Shown: positions 1 to 13,309 of the stretch, one piece after another | Layout: every line of letters starts with the position of its first letter | Position numbering within the stretch: the first letter of the stretch is position 1 | NCBI GenBank assembly: GCA_038025085.1 | Contig: CM076143.1 | Span: 10,625,001-10,689,000, forward strand | DNA: 64,000 nt | From: Tetragonia tetragonoides | Lineage: Eukaryota > Streptophyta > Magnoliopsida > Caryophyllales > Aizoaceae | Direction of reading: 5' to 3' | Position numbers and translations under genes: made by a program | The notes under the pieces: generated by a model | Databases searched by the model: none | Seen by the model: the letters and a program-made list of their open reading frames with translations, nothing else | Told to the model about the DNA's origin: nothing

Positions 1-859
1 AAACGTGTTCTCCGCCCTGATCTAGTGTTTTCCATTAGAAGTCCGTTACTTCCCCATTTAACCCTTATTGAAACACAGTCCTGAGACGATACCTCATGAT
101 TACGAAGTTTGCTGTGAAGTTTCTCAGAGAGAAAGTGAAAGAAAAAAAAAGAGATAAGCATATTCGACATGGGAGTTGAAGAAGATTCGAGGGATAATTG
201 TTATCAGTGCTGAATCCAGTGCAGGCTTCATCGTGCACCGATCCCTCACCCTATCTAACTCCACACCCACGAAAATCATCACCCTTCCTTTCCTCGACCC
301 CCACGCCCCACCTCGCTCTCCCTCAATTTTGCCTCCCCACTCGAAATCCCATCACCACTGTCTAAAACCATCTGAATTTCCAACCACCACATCCACATCT
401 GAAATTACCTTGCATTGTTAAGTGAATTGTAGACCGGGTTCATGGCTGCAAAGGTTAGAAGGGAAGTTGAGGCAAATTTGGGAGGGCGTTAGGGGCAATC
501 TCGTCATTAAGTTTTGGACAAAAATGAAACCTAACAACAGATAACATCTGAACGAAGTCACGCCATTTGATTACGACAGCCATTAACGGTAAACACTGAA
601 TAAGGCACAGAGTGCACCTTTAAACAAATAAAGGGGTACCATTTGAATTTTATACAAAGCTTTGGGCACCAATTGGAAAAGCCATAACCACAAGGGCACC
701 AATTGGAATTCTCCTTTTATTCTATTTTTATTTTTTCTTGAGGGAAGTTTGATCCAAGTAACTGAAGGAGGGAGTACTACTCCAAACCCTTCTGAGTTCT
801 GTAATGTAGTCACTCATCTAACATCTTACACGAGGAGAGAGATAGACGAGAGCGGTGAA
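1..859. other. 5' flank, no recognisable gene
   Basis: I see no domain or convincing exon chain here. A short open stretch at 176-421 lacks an ATG and is low complexity (Pro/Ser/His/Thr rich), so I do not call it a gene. Positions 640-710 contain two copies of a short 'gggcaccaattgga' phrase. The last 80 bases are the 5' UTR-like flank of the PPR pseudogene that starts at 860. Confidence 0.4.
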
Positions 860-1382
860 ATGGCTGCCAAAACTTCATTTGCCGGTAACTCTCTCTCTCT
901 ATCTTAATTCCCTCTTGTTATCTCCCTTTCAATTTCAATTTCAATTTTATTATCGATTATATAGCACAAATGCAAATGCTAGAAATTTGATTCACGACCC
1001 TAAGAAATTCTTGAATTCCGTTAGGCAACAATGTAGGCTAGGGTTTACTAATATCAACCATCCTCTCTCTCTCTTCCATCAAATGACCTCTTTGCGTCCT
1101 CTCCCTTCTATCATCGATTTTAATCAACTCTTTACTGCCATTCTCAAAATGAAGAAACCCCATCAACATCACTCCACTGTTGTTTCTCTCTCCAACCTCC
1201 TTGAATTGTTAGGTCTGCCACCCGATAGCTATTCCCTCAGCATTCTTGCTAATTGTTAATGCAAATTGGCCCGTTTCGATCTTGGTTTCTCTCTCTTGGG
1301 TAAAGGACTTAAACTTGGTTACCCCCCTAATTATGTGACATTCACTACCTTACTCGACGACCTTATTTACTCTGACAAGCTG

Positions 1383-4141
1383 TGTAACACCCCGAATTTT
1401 CGTCCAATTTAAAACCATTAAAAATCACGAGTTGCAGCGGAAAAATCCTGAAAATTTGAAGCGTCACCACCGTATTTAATGTTCAAATTAAATACGAGGC
1501 TAAAGAAAAACAAATGCTAGTGTCCCCAAACAAGCGTAATAGATAATTAAATATTAACTATCTTTTCCAACTAGACTTAAAACAATTAATCCAAATGAAA
1601 TAGAAATATTAAACTATTAATTCTCATGCAAGAGAATTAATCTCACTACAATAAATAAAAATCCCAATAAATAGAAGTTCCAAACTAAACAATAATTTAA
1701 ATGTTTTTAGAAGATATACTATCTTCTTGGCACGCCTTCACTAGCTCTACTCCTCGAGCTACAATCCTGTCAATCTACTCCCTCATATAGACAAATTCCA
1801 TATAGGTTCATCATAGGCCCACCATTGAAGAGAAATGGACAACAAACACAAGTAAAAAGAAAAATAACTAATCAGCGATGCTGAGTAATTCATAACCACA
1901 TAATCCATCTCAATCTCCAAATTTAAATCCACATGCTTAATCAAATAAAATAATAATCATGCTTTAAGAATAAAGACATCATGCTTTAAAAGTAAAGGCA
2001 CGTATAATCATCAAATAATAAATCTCAGTATTTATTATTGTCCATTAGCCAAGTTCGTTAGAGAGAAGAGAATCGCATGAATTGTCAAACCAACCGCAGT
2101 CGATTCAATAGGATCTTAGTCCCGTGCACAGTGGCAAAAGAGGGATCAACCGTCCCGGAGTATAGATGACTCCCGAAGTACTTCAATGTTCCTTAGTATG
2201 CATACCCTCCTTCGACCCTGAAGTCTACAGGAAGAACTGTTCCGGAGAACCACTCGCCCAATCATCATATATGGATACGAGATTTCCAATACATTGAGGC
2301 CATAACCAATGGAACTACTCAACGCTACAAGTGACAAATTCCTATTCGCGTCCTTTGGTGGATCTCTCACACAAAGAAGTCTTAACTCTCAATTCAATTT
2401 AATATGGTGATCACATAACAAGTAATACACAAAATCTTGGGACTCAAGTAACCTAATATGGTTACAAATTTCCGATGACATATTACATGAATGGCATCTA
2501 GGCCCCAATTCAAAATCACCTATTCAATAGTCAAAATTCATATCAACTTGTTGAAGTAACATGCTTCTAACATGAATCCTCATGCTTAAACATGATACCA
2601 AAATAGCAATTCCGAGCTATATCCAATTGAACAATTATTAACATAATTTCGTTCAATAACCAATAATAAAACATGCATCTCCTCACATGAATATTAATCA
2701 AGTAGACATTGCTACACAAGTGAATTTCCAACATTATACATGCATTCACTAACATATAATACTATACGAATTATTACAAGGAAATAAATATTAATTATCC
2801 CTTTTCAAAATACTCACAAGTCCAAATATAAATTCACATTCTCAATTCAATACTAGACAAATGAATACAAATCCCAATAGATATGAATTATGACAAAGAG
2901 ATTACATAATTCATCTAGACATGAATTACCTTCAGATTAAGGCAAGTCCAACAAATTACGTTTCAAGCGCGGTCAACGGTTCCTAACAAATCCACAATAT
3001 AACAATAGTCAATATCTTGAATTTTAAACCACTTTATTAAACTTTAAAGATGATTTAGTACCCTTAATTTAATTAATTAAGTTGCTGGAATTTTAGTTAC
3101 TCATGCATGCTCAAAATTTCCAAAAATACAATTTACATAAACCAATTTAGGAAATTTTCCAAAACCCTAAAATAAGTCAACATCAAAACATCACCACATC
3201 AACCACCACCGCCGACCACCACCATGGCCCACCACCAGCAGCGGCTGCTGCCGGCTACACGCGTGCCTTCGTGCACGGCCGTGCCCCTTTTTTTTAAAAA
3301 ATAATCACTTTAATAAAACCCTAATCTAATTAAATCTACAATTAATAAATTTTCAAATTTAATTAAATTACAAAGATCTAACCTTTTTCAATTCAAACTT
3401 GATTCAATTTCAATAAAACCACAATCAAACCCTAATCATGATCCTATCATGCAAAATTAATAGAATCTAGCAAACCCTAGGCAAAACTAAATTAGGGTTT
3501 ACCCATACAAAAACTAGGGTTCATAAAATCATACTTGAATTGAATCTAAAAGCTTTTAATGATCAAAGGAAACAAATTTAGAACACTTACTTGAAAATCA
3601 AGGATTAAAATTGAGCAAAGAAGAATTGTGAAAGAGTGAAGAATTCTCTTTCTTTTCCTCCTGGGTCGTGCGTGAGTTTGAGATGTGAGAGATGAGTGGC
3701 TTTTTTTTTGTTTTGTCTAGGTTAAGTTGATGAGTGAGGAAGTTGAGTTCAATTAGGAAACCAAATCCCTAATTCTACTCCTTCCTTTTCTCCTTCAACT
3801 TCCCAAACAAATAACCAGTCAAACCCTCTCAAAATCCACCTTTTTAGGAAATAAAATTTTGAAAAATAAAAACTGATTTCTTGCCCATATTTTCGGCTCT
3901 TGGCCGAAAATAATGGGCTTGATTAGGCCTTAATTATTTTTGGCCAATCCGAAAATAATCCAGCCCAAATTCTTTCTTTTTATTTTGGCCCAATTACATT
4001 TAATGAGGTCCAAAATTAAAACCCAATATTAATTAGGCACTCAAAACATTTATGACCCCAATTAATTATTTTAAATACGAAATTGCATTTTTTTTTGAGT
4101 AATTATTATTCTAAAATAAATAAAAATTACGGGGTATTACG
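1383..4141. mobile_element. Solo-LTR-like insertion in the PPR pseudogene
   Basis: The uninterrupted paralogue at 15517 reads 'gacaagctgccccaagc'. Here the same text is broken after 'agctg', and 'agcta' resumes at 4142, which suggests a 5-bp target duplication with one mismatch. The insert begins TGTAACACCCCG and ends CGGGGTATTACG, an imperfect terminal inverted repeat typical of long Ty3/gypsy LTRs (a TGTAACACC...GGTGTTACA type, with a mutated last base). No open frame of note and no internal LTR pair is visible, so a single recombined LTR of about 2.76 kb is the simplest reading. A non-autonomous DNA element with short inverted ends is the alternative. Confidence 0.6.
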
Positions 4142-4402
4142 AGCTACCCCAAGCTGTTAAACTCTTGGATAAAATTGTCAAGCTAGGCATCCAACCTACC
4201 ATTGTTACCTACGGTACTATTATCAAAGGCCTTTGCAATATCGGAGACAATGCTGGTGCTCTCAAATTGCTTATGAATATGAAATATGGCCTCTGCAAGC
4301 CTGATATTGTCATATTCAGCACCATTATTGATAGTCTATGTAATGAAAAATTGGTAAATGAGGCGGTAGTTCTCCTTTCTGAGATGAGAGGAAAGGGTAT
4401 AT

Positions 4403-4974
4403 TGTTGGAATATTTTTAGAGTAAGTGTTAATGTTTCTTATGGCGTGACATGTGGCGTTGGTTATTATGTGTATATGTCTAAAGGAGAGATACTTGTCTC
4501 AAATATCCACATATGTAACCACCACCAACTTCTAGTAACTAACTTGATCTCTATAAATAGAGTGACATTATAAGAGATAAAAGATAAGGAGAATGAACTT
4601 TCTCCTTGGAAAGGAGAAGATTATCTCCTTGGATGGTACAAACTTGTTGGTTTAATTAGAAGATGTGATTATCTTCTTTAATAGTTAAATCATGCTATAT
4701 GAAGGAATTAGATAGTGTACCATGGACAATGGATCTGATGATGGTTTATCATATTGGTTAAGACAAATATCAACAAAACAAACGCATTAGTAGAGTATGA
4801 TTGTGGGGCGAACAATGTACTCTGTGACTTTTTTGTATCTCGAAAGTTGTTTCATGTAACCCGGTCGTTCCTAGAGCGTCGAAACTAAACTTTCAGGAAA
4901 GTGTACTTGTACATGCCTAGAAGCCATATCCAAGTTCCTCTAGTTTATATATATCCTATAATTTTATACTAACA
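4403..4974 (+). repeat. 5' LTR of the PPR-inserted element
   Basis: This 572-bp direct repeat is the partner of 6660-7214. It carries TG...CA ends; 'tctataaatagag' near 4550-4562 looks like the LTR's TATA box. Confidence 0.88.
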
Positions 4975-6659
4975 ATCTAAAAGTTTAGTTTATCGAGTTT
5001 TGGATATGGCGGTTAAATTGTCATGTTAGACAATGTTAAAGAAGTCAGTTTTACTTATGTTTATACTATCGAAGGTTTGCTCGATGAATGATATCCAAAT
5101 CGGTTGAAAAGACTTGGATGGAAAAAGCCGAATATCAAACCCAAGGAATTGAGATAAGTTTCTTTAAAGTTTTGTTGATGTCGGTTGCTCTGGCCATTAT
5201 CAAGTTAGATATGTTGTTTGGCTATAGTTAATTATTTGTTGATCAAAGTGGCAATTTATTAAATATTTATCCATATATATATAGTGATATACATGTGTCA
5301 CTAACAAATGAGATGATATATACATTTATAATATGCTCATGCGCCTGTTTTCTCATGGGCATTTTATATTAGTGATTACATGATGGATCATGGTAGTGGA
5401 CTACATGCAATTGGTGTATATCTATAATTCCATTGTCACTTGTCTGCATGATATTGCCTTTGAGCGGTTGAAGGAAGTTTTTTCTTGCTTTTGGTTGTTG
5501 GTCATTGGTAATTTGTGTAAAATTAATACACATGGTTAAACGTCAAAATAACCCAAAATTAGTTTTTTGAGAATATCAATGGCCATATATCGTATGCTTT
5601 GAACGTATACATACATGCTTTGAGCGAGGTTATGGTCCTTGATCCTTTAAGGATGAAATATTGAAATATTTTATGGGATATAAATTTGGATGAGATATGT
5701 AATACTCTCATGTTCCCATGTACATGTTTTGTGAGTTCATGTAGTTGAACTTGAAATTTTTTTTAAGTTCGGAAATGGACTTAGGAAATTTAATAATTTA
5801 ATTAAATTTAGAAATTAATTAATTGTGATGATAAATTCATGAATATTTAGATTTTCATAATTGTATTTGCTATTTATATTGATTCACTAGTTAAGTGAAT
5901 GTTATTGTTTGTATGAATTGTTATGATACATCACTATAGAAATCCATGGCCATGGTGAGGGTGTAGTGATGGTGAAAAATTATAACATTCATATGTTATC
6001 AAATCGATCATAAAATTATAGTAGGGTATACTACTATGAATTCAATCTTACAAAATCTAGACGGTTCGGTCTAGGATACTTGTGTGCATAATGTTGAATG
6101 GTGGTAAACCATAAGGGATGTGTAAGCCCATATAATTAAGTCACCAATGAGGGAACTTCAACTCTACGCTTAATAAAACGTCATGTCTTAAGTTCAATGA
6201 GTAAAAGTACCTCATAAGAGTGATTTGCAAGCACTCAATAATTTTTATTGACATCCCAAAGAGAAGGGAGTGCTTGGGTCTTGTAACGAAAAGGAGGTTG
6301 AAATGTTATTTCTTAATAGATCTTTGAAAATGTGTTTAAGTTACAAAACACGATGTAAAGGTCTACCTATGTAAGTGTGAAGTGTGGCCGCTTCAAAAAG
6401 CCTTGGGCTTGGCTTAATATACACTTATGAAAGGATATGGACGCATGGCCTTTAAAGTGTCAATTATCTAATGTTGTTTGTTATAAGCTTGTGTGTGTGA
6501 TATCTTCATTTTTCCAAAAGGATTATTTGGTTCAATCTTTTTAGACACCATTATAATTCGAAATATTGAAATGTGTATTACACTAAGTGGTAGTTCAATC
6601 TTTAAGACACTATCGTTTAAGCATGAGTTTGGAACCTTATTCCAAAAATGGGGGAAGAT

Positions 6660-7214
6660 TGTTGGAACATTTTTAGAGTAAGTGTTAATGTCTCTCATGG
6701 CGTGACATGTGGCGCTGGTTATTATGTGTATATGTCTAAAGGAGAGACACTTTTCTCATATCCACATATGTAACCACCACCAACTTCTAGTAACTAACTT
6801 GATCTCTATAAATAGAGTGACATTATGACAGATAAAAGATAAGGAGAATGAACTTTCTCCTTGGACAAGGAGAAGATTATCTCCTTGGATGGTACAAACT
6901 TGTTGGTTTAATTAGAAGATGTAATTATCTTCTTGAATAGTTAAACCATGCTATATGAAGGAATTAGATAGTGTACCATGGACAATGGATGATAGTTTAT
7001 CATCTTGGTTAAGATAAATATCAACAACACAAACGTATTAGTGGAGTATGATTGTGGGGCGAACAACGTACTCTGTGACTTCTTTGTATCCCGGAAGTTA
7101 TTTCGTATAACCCGATCGTTCCTAGAGGGTCGAAACTAAACTTTCATTGTACATGCCTAGAAGCCATATCCAAGTTCCTCTAGTTTATATATATCCTATA
7201 ATTTTGTACTAACA
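6660..7214 (+). repeat. 3' LTR of the PPR-inserted element
   Basis: This 555-bp repeat is preceded immediately by the polypurine tract and followed by TATAT. It is shorter than the left LTR, mainly through a small deletion near 7146. Confidence 0.88.
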
Positions 7215-8266
7215 TATATCACCAGATGTCTACACTTATACCTCCTTACTTCAAGGAATGTGTAGTTTAGGCCTCTGGGATGAAGCCAAAGCCATGTTGG
7301 CTGACATGCTGGAGAGTAGCGTATCGCCAGATCTTCAGACCTTCAGCATGCTTATAGACATGCATTCTAAAGAAGGAATGGTGGATGAAGCACAAGCCAT
7401 ATTTGAATTCATGATTAAGAAAGGTGAGACTCTAGATGTCATCACTTACAGTGCTCTCTTGGATGGATATTGTTTACGTGGCCAAATGGATGACGCGTCC
7501 AAGTTATTTGATTCGATTGCCAAAAGTGGTTGTCTTCCTAATGTTGTGACCTTCAACACTTTGATCAATGGCTATATCAAGGCCAAAAAAATTGACAAAG
7601 CCGTCAAAATATTCCAGGAAATGTCTTGTAAGGGGATTGTGCCTACTGTTGTCACCTACAACACTCTTATAGATGGCTTGTGTAAAGCTAATAGGCTCCA
7701 AGTTGCCCGTCAAATGTTCGAAGAAATGCAGGTATGTGGAATTGCACCAGATGTCGTCTCCTATGCTTCTTTGCTTGATGGACTTTGCAAAGATGCACGG
7801 CTTCATGAGGCAATGACCATATTGGAAAACATGGAGAATAATGGACTCGTCCCTGATATTGTTCTTTACAGTATCATAATTAACAGTTTATGTGAAGCTG
7901 ACAAACTTGAAGGTGCTGTGGATATTTTTGCTGGTCTTCTAGCTAGGGGTGTTCAGCCAAATACTCGTGCTTACACTACAATGATCAAAGGATTTTGCAA
8001 GAAAGGGTTACTAAAGGAAGCAAGTGAACTAATGAAGAGTATGCAGGACAATGGGTGTCCTCCAAATGATTGCACCTACAATACAATGATATGGGGGTTT
8101 CTTCACGGGAACAACGTCAAGAAGGCTTTGGAGCTTCTCACCACTATGAAAAGCAAACGATTTGCAGCAGATGCTGATACCAGTTCCTTGATTCTTCAGT
8201 TATTATCTTCTTGCTGGTATTGGTCATGCTGACAAAGAATTGCTTCGAAACTATTTTCTGAATTGA

Positions 8267-10538
8267 ATAAGCAGGTGAACCGTAAAGTGCTATTTGTATT
8301 GTGTATCTTTTGTTTTAATTCTCTTAGTAATAGATTTATATTGGGATGGCTTCTACCTCAACTTGATTACTTCCCTCAGCAAGTTAGAATTTAAACTTCC
8401 AGCTACCTTTTTGGTTTGTGGTTTAGAGGCCAGATCATGTCTGAACTGATGTTTTATCTGAATTCTATTCTTTCCTCAAAGTATCTGCAGGGTTGCTACA
8501 TAATTAACTACAAAAATAGTTATTTTTTCTTTCCCCTCACAGTGTCAATTACTGTCTTCCTTCTTTTTATTTTATGTTTTTTGAAAGGGGACTTGGTTTT
8601 CCTTCTGTAGTAAAAGAAAAGAAGGTTATATTGTCTGATCTTCACTCAAGCAGTCATAGTAGTAGCAGAAAGTGGAGTGGACAGAAAAAGATTAGGGCCA
8701 CTATTACGTTTCCAACTTTCCATCACTCCAAGTTTTTTTTTTTTTTTTTATCATATAACTGAAAATATATTTCAATTGAAATGATAAAGTGAACCTCAAG
8801 ATTCTAATGCCAGAAATCTATGTGAAGAGTTGACTGGTGCTTGTGCTTCCCCATGTGTGTGTGTGTCTGCGCGCGCGCGTTGGTGGGTGGGTGGGGGGTT
8901 CGTTTTGGTGGAATTGGTCAAAGTGCCTGAAGGCATGCAGTGGCGGGCTTCTTAGCATATGAGTGTGTGTTTGTGTGTGTGTGTGGGTGGTGGGTTGGGG
9001 GGGGGGGGGGAGGGTGGAAATGTTTATGAGAAATTAATATTCAGTTGAAGTGTATCTTGCATTTCGGGCTTGACTTTTCGTGCGCTGATGAGAGATTAGA
9101 CAGACTGTGGGCATGCAGACTTCAGGTGTCTACTTCACAAATTTAGACAACTTTACAAATTGCAAGTGTACTCTTTTTAGCATAGAGATTTATTGGAGAA
9201 GTGTTTCTGACCATGCAATTTTTGTGAAAAAGAGACCAAAAAATCTGTGGATCTTTCTCTTGATTGCTTTTGATGGCAGCATAAAGGCTCTGATGACCTG
9301 GCAGGCGGTGAATCTACCTCAAGAGGATCACAGCATGGTTGTTTTTTTGCTTCTTGACATGGTCTACTCTATAGTCCTATGATATTGTAATGAAATCAAG
9401 AGTAACTTTCTGACTTTTCTGTTGTGTCAAGTGGAGAGGGATACTTTTCCTGCAATTTCTAGTGTCCCTAGTCGATAAATCAGAAGAGCTTACTAGATCA
9501 GAGAACTTGCTAATTTCCTGATTGGAAATATATTGAAAGCTAACCATTTGTTTTCTGTCTCCCCATTACCCCCCGCCTCTTTCGTATGCATTCTGCAGAA
9601 GGTGGTTTTGAAAGATGTGACCTCTATGACTCTGTCATCTTTCAGCTAAGACACCACTTGTAGCGTACAACTGTTTTGTGGAAGCTGTATTTCTTGTTAA
9701 TGACTGTCATGCTCATATGGGGAACAAGAAGTCTCAGATTCAGGAGTTGAGATTAAGCTTTTCTGAACCAGGTAAGTAGATTCTAGCTTCATTGTGTTAC
9801 TTAATGGTGCTCACTTCCTTGAGGCAATTGACTGATTCATTCGGCGGGACAGACGATTTCACTATCTGTGTAGGTCTCAGGAAGGGACATGGTAAGGGAG
9901 CTATGATATATAATAAAACAAATCAAATCATTTAAGGAAGCAACATTTCTTTGATCAGCTCTGTTTTTAGCTGAGAACCAGATCTTGTATACAGTATATT
10001 GTTCTGATATTACATTCAAGACCAAGTTCTTTTGGTTCATGATGTATCTTTTGCTTATCTTGTTTCTGCCAATTAACCACAGGTCTTAATGCTCACCACA
10101 GGTCTTGATGTATCGTGGAGCATATCTGCTAGTTTCCAACAGTAGTCTCAAGTATTGATTGAGTTGCAGACTGTGCCCTCTGGCATTCTTTTGCTCTTTC
10201 CAAAAAACAGGTGTGTTACGTTGCGATCACTAGATTCATCACATATTATTTCTTGTCCCTTTCCTACCAAAAGTCTGTTCGAGGGACACATCAGATAGCT
10301 ACAAAATTATAACTATCATGATTGCCGAATTGTACTGTTAGCTGCAATGCAGTACAAAATTATTATCATGATTGCAGAATTGTGCTTATAAAAGTAGTTC
10401 TGAACATGTATTGTGTGCCACATGCATATTGGGCAGTAGGACATTTCTACCGAAACAGCACCCAAAATAGTACATAAAGCCTAGGTACACAATACTAGTC
10501 CATTAGTTTTGTGGCTCAAATAATTTCCCAAAGCTAGC
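8267..10538. other. Intergenic: duplicated 3' flank (copy A) and low-complexity tracts
   Basis: No gene is recognised. Bases 8270-8415 match the 3' flank of the second PPR (16825-17045), and 9350-9720 match 17875-18265, so this is a diverged copy of the same flank. Simple-sequence runs include GT and GC alternation at 8852-8880, GTG/GGT at 8966-9000 and a G run at about 8997-9010. 9720-10538 holds nothing recognisable until the P450 start. Confidence 0.6.
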
Positions 10539-12326
10539 ATGTCTACATTATTTCTCGAACAGTTCTCAGAGAAACTCCCTTTCCACCCTCTATTATCTCT
10601 TTTACCCTTATTCCTCTTGACAATCTTCCTCTACAAATGGTTATCCATGATCATCCCTCGTGGCGCCTCCAACAGATTACCCTCTCCACCAAAGATGCCA
10701 ATCCTAGGGAACCTCCACCAGCTCGGTATACTTCCTCATGTTGCTTCACTTAGGCAACAAACCTACCCTTGTGGTCTCATCTCCAGAAGCAGCCCAGCAG
10801 ATCATGAAGACCCATGATATGATCTTTGCCAATAGGCCTAGACTCCGGTTCATGGACAAGATCTTCTATGGTGGTAATGACATTGGTTTTGGTCAGTACG
10901 GAGAAGAGTGGAGGCGTACGAAGAGCATCGCCGTGGAGCATCTCTTAAGCACCAAGAAGGTTCAAACTTTCCGAACCATAAGAGAAGAAGAGGTTACTCT
11001 AATGATACAAAACATCAAGAGCTCTAACAATGCCTCTATCAACTTAAGTGCTATGTTTTTGAGATTTGCAGAAGATGCGGTGAGCAGAACTGCGTTTGGA
11101 AGGAAATACAATACAAATTTTGACAAGCTTTTGAAGGAGTTCGTGAAGGTTATGGGGGCAATTAGTGTGGGAGATTACATCTCCTGGCTTGGTTTTATTG
11201 ATCGAGTGACTGGCTTGGAAAGTCAGGCCGAAAAAGTCAGGAAAGGTTTTGATGAGTTCTTAAAGAAAGTCATCCTGGAGCATATTGATAATTGTCTAAG
11301 TCTTGATGATGATTTAGGACATGAGAACGTTAAGGATTTTGTCGATGTTTTGCTTCAACTACAGAGGGAAAACCCAGCTAGTCTTTCCACAGATACCATC
11401 AGTGCCATTATACTGGTAACTTTTTTAGTCATTTTTGAATGAAATTACTTTGTAAGATGGAGGGGACTTTGCTCTAACATAAAGGGGAAGGGCAAAGAAG
11501 GGGAAAGAGAACATTAGTAAAGGTTATTTCAAAGATCGAGCCCATACAACAAAACTGCCATTTTAGAACTAATGACACTAGTGGTTTATTGGGGGGAGAG
11601 GAAGAGGTGGCAAGATGTTCAACAATAGTATAAAGGTCAAATTTAATTAAGGCTACCATTGAAATTAGGACCAACTAATGATTCAAGTTGTCTTCTTCTT
11701 TGATACAGGACATGTTCATTGGGGGAACTGAGCCAATTTATACATTGCTAGAATGGGCAATGACAGAGGTGCTAAAGCACCCCAAAGTTATGAAAGAATT
11801 GCAAGAAGAGTTGAGGGGAATAATGAAAGACAAAAAGAGGGTAACTGAGGATGATTTGGAGAACATGAAGTACCTGAAAGCAATGATCAAGGAAACACTT
11901 AGGCTACATCCTCCATTTCCCATGTTGCTATTTCGAGAATCCTCACAGGATGTAAAAATCAAAGGATTCCACATTGCCAGAGGGACACAAGTTATAATTA
12001 ACGCCTGGGTGATCCAAAGAGACACAACTTGTTGGGAGCAGCCCGAGGAGTTCAATCCAGAGAGGTTCCTGAAGAACTCTTCAGTGGACTTTAAGGGCCA
12101 CCATTTCCAATTTACTCCATTTGGAGCTGGAAGAAGAGGTTGCCCAGGTCCTTTATATTCCTTGACCAACACTGAGCTTGTATTAGCAAGCCTTCTTTAT
12201 GAGTTCGATTGGAAATTACCTGGTGGAGCAACAAGTGAGACTTTAGACATGGAAGAAAGTGCAGGGTTGGCTATCCAAAGGAAGCATCCTCTTATGGTCA
12301 TTGCAACTCCTCATTCATGCCAGTAG
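10539..12326 (+). pseudogene. CYP71-like cytochrome P450, frameshifted copy 1
   Basis: This is a tandem paralogue of the intact P450 at 30601-32682, with the same two-exon layout: exon 1 10539-11415, intron 11416-11708 (GT...AG), exon 2 11709-12326. The N-terminal membrane anchor and Pro-rich hinge (LPSPPKMPILGNLHQLG) are intact. After 'cttcctcat' near 10739, 41 bp present in the other copy are missing, which throws the rest of exon 1 out of frame. Everything downstream is otherwise open and conserved: K-helix KETLRLHPP, PERF, and the heme loop PFGAGRRGCPG with its Cys ligand. A truncated protein from the internal ATG at 10738 would lack the membrane anchor. I read it as a recent pseudogene. 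A sequencing or assembly error at one site is the only other explanation. Confidence 0.85.
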
Positions 12327-12978
12327 AATATATCATTATGGTGATTCAATAAAGACTTTAAGCTTTATCAGCTACGTTTAGACGTGCTGGCTATCGTTGT
12401 AAATGTTCAGGCTTTCTCGTCATTTTGAATAAGGTATCGCATACTTTCATGTTTAAGTTTGAGCAAATACTTCTTGTATATTGGGGAAAAAAATATTCAA
12501 TTTGCTATTTTGAATGTAACAGCTAATAAGACTTGAATCGAGAACAAGGATTTTGTATACCTCAAATGTATCTTTTAAAATGTCTGTATACTTCTATGTA
12601 TTTAAGCCAAACCTCCGTATACCTTATCGAAATTTTCCTTTCATAAAATTTGAATGTGGTAATCGATACAAGAATACAAGATAAGGTAGGCATCATAAAT
12701 TGCGGAATAAAAAAACCACAATACTAGGATAAGCTGGAGGCTGGGGTGATTTTGCTTTGCAAGGATTAAGGAAGTATGGCTGCATGAAGCTAATTAGGGA
12801 GCTGAATATGAGGGTAGTCTTGTTGGAAAGCTTTATGTTTACGAGGCATCATTTGCTTACACCTTGTCGTGCTTTATAGTTGATCACAATTCACACTAGT
12901 TGTAAACAGCGATTTTATATTCTGTTTTGATGTGCACATATGTTATTGTTGTTTACCTCTGCAATTGCTGTTTGCTCC
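12327..12978. other. 3' flank of P450 copy 1
   Basis: The first 120 bases match the 3' flank of the intact P450 (32683-32785), including 'aataaaga' and 'ctcgtcattttgaataagg', so the duplication included the 3' UTR. Nothing else is recognised. Confidence 0.6.
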
Positions 12979-13143
12979 CAGTGGCGGATCCACTCTTTCG
13001 AGAGTGGATTCCGCCGAACCCACTTGAATTTTTTTGTTATAAAAATTCTTTATAAATTAATATTTTTCAATCCGATAATTAAGGATTGTCCTATGTATTA
13101 CAAAGGGTGAACACACTTGACTTAATTTCTGCATCCGCCACTG
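12979..13143. mobile_element. hAT-type MITE (165 bp)
   Basis: The element is bounded by inverted ends CAGTGGCGGAT and ATCCGCCACTG and by a perfect 8-bp duplication TTTGCTCC (12971-12978 and 13144-13151), which is the hAT-superfamily signature. It has no coding content. Its ends resemble those of the larger hAT-like element at 46442-48370. Confidence 0.9.
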
Positions 13144-13309
13144 TTTGCTCCTCCATATTTGTTGCTGGATCATGGCGCTTAATAGTCTGTTTTATTAAGT
13201 GCAGTTTACAGGAAAGGTGAAATTATCCGTGCAAGTGAGTTTATATGCAGTGTAGTGAATCTAGTCATCTACCTCAAGAGGATGACAGTCTTGGCTTTAA
13301 GAAGCTATA

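Larger units (their letters stand above)
4403..7214 (+). mobile_element. Short non-coding LTR retrotransposon with TATAT target duplication
   Basis: Two direct terminal repeats (4403-4974 and 6660-7214) both begin TGTTGGAA and end TACTAACA, and are flanked by the 5-bp duplication TATAT (4398-4402 and 7215-7219). A purine-rich tract (aaaaatgggggaagat, 6644-6659) abuts the right repeat, as a polypurine tract should, which sets plus orientation. The 1.7 kb between the repeats has no gag, protease, integrase or reverse transcriptase frame, so it must have been mobilised in trans. The usual initiator-Met primer site (TGGTATCAGAGC) is not seen after the left LTR. The LTRs differ by many substitutions and small indels, so the insertion is not recent. 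Confidence 0.9.
860..8266 (+). pseudogene. Rf-like (RFL) P-class PPR pseudogene, split by two retroelements
   Basis: Three blocks (860-1382, 4142-4402 and 7215-8266) are collinear with the second PPR copy at 14967-16822 and together would encode the same protein. The visible repeats are 35-residue P-class PPR motifs with the TYNTLIDGLCK signature, as in plant Restorer-of-fertility-like proteins that bind mitochondrial RNA. Damage seen directly: the frame starting at ATG 860 closes at 905-907 after a frameshift; a TAA replaces the Phe codon of the second repeat at 1257-1259; a solo-LTR-like insert interrupts it at 1383-4141; an LTR element interrupts it at 4403-7214; and a one-base insertion near 8208 shifts the C-terminus, so the old stop (8264-8266) is out of frame. 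The 324-codon open piece from 7258 still encodes about eight repeats. It cannot make a full protein. Confidence 0.9.

Noticed and set aside
176..421. Short Pro/Ser/His/Thr-rich frame near the window start
   Set aside because: It lacks an ATG, is low complexity and shows no domain or exon context.
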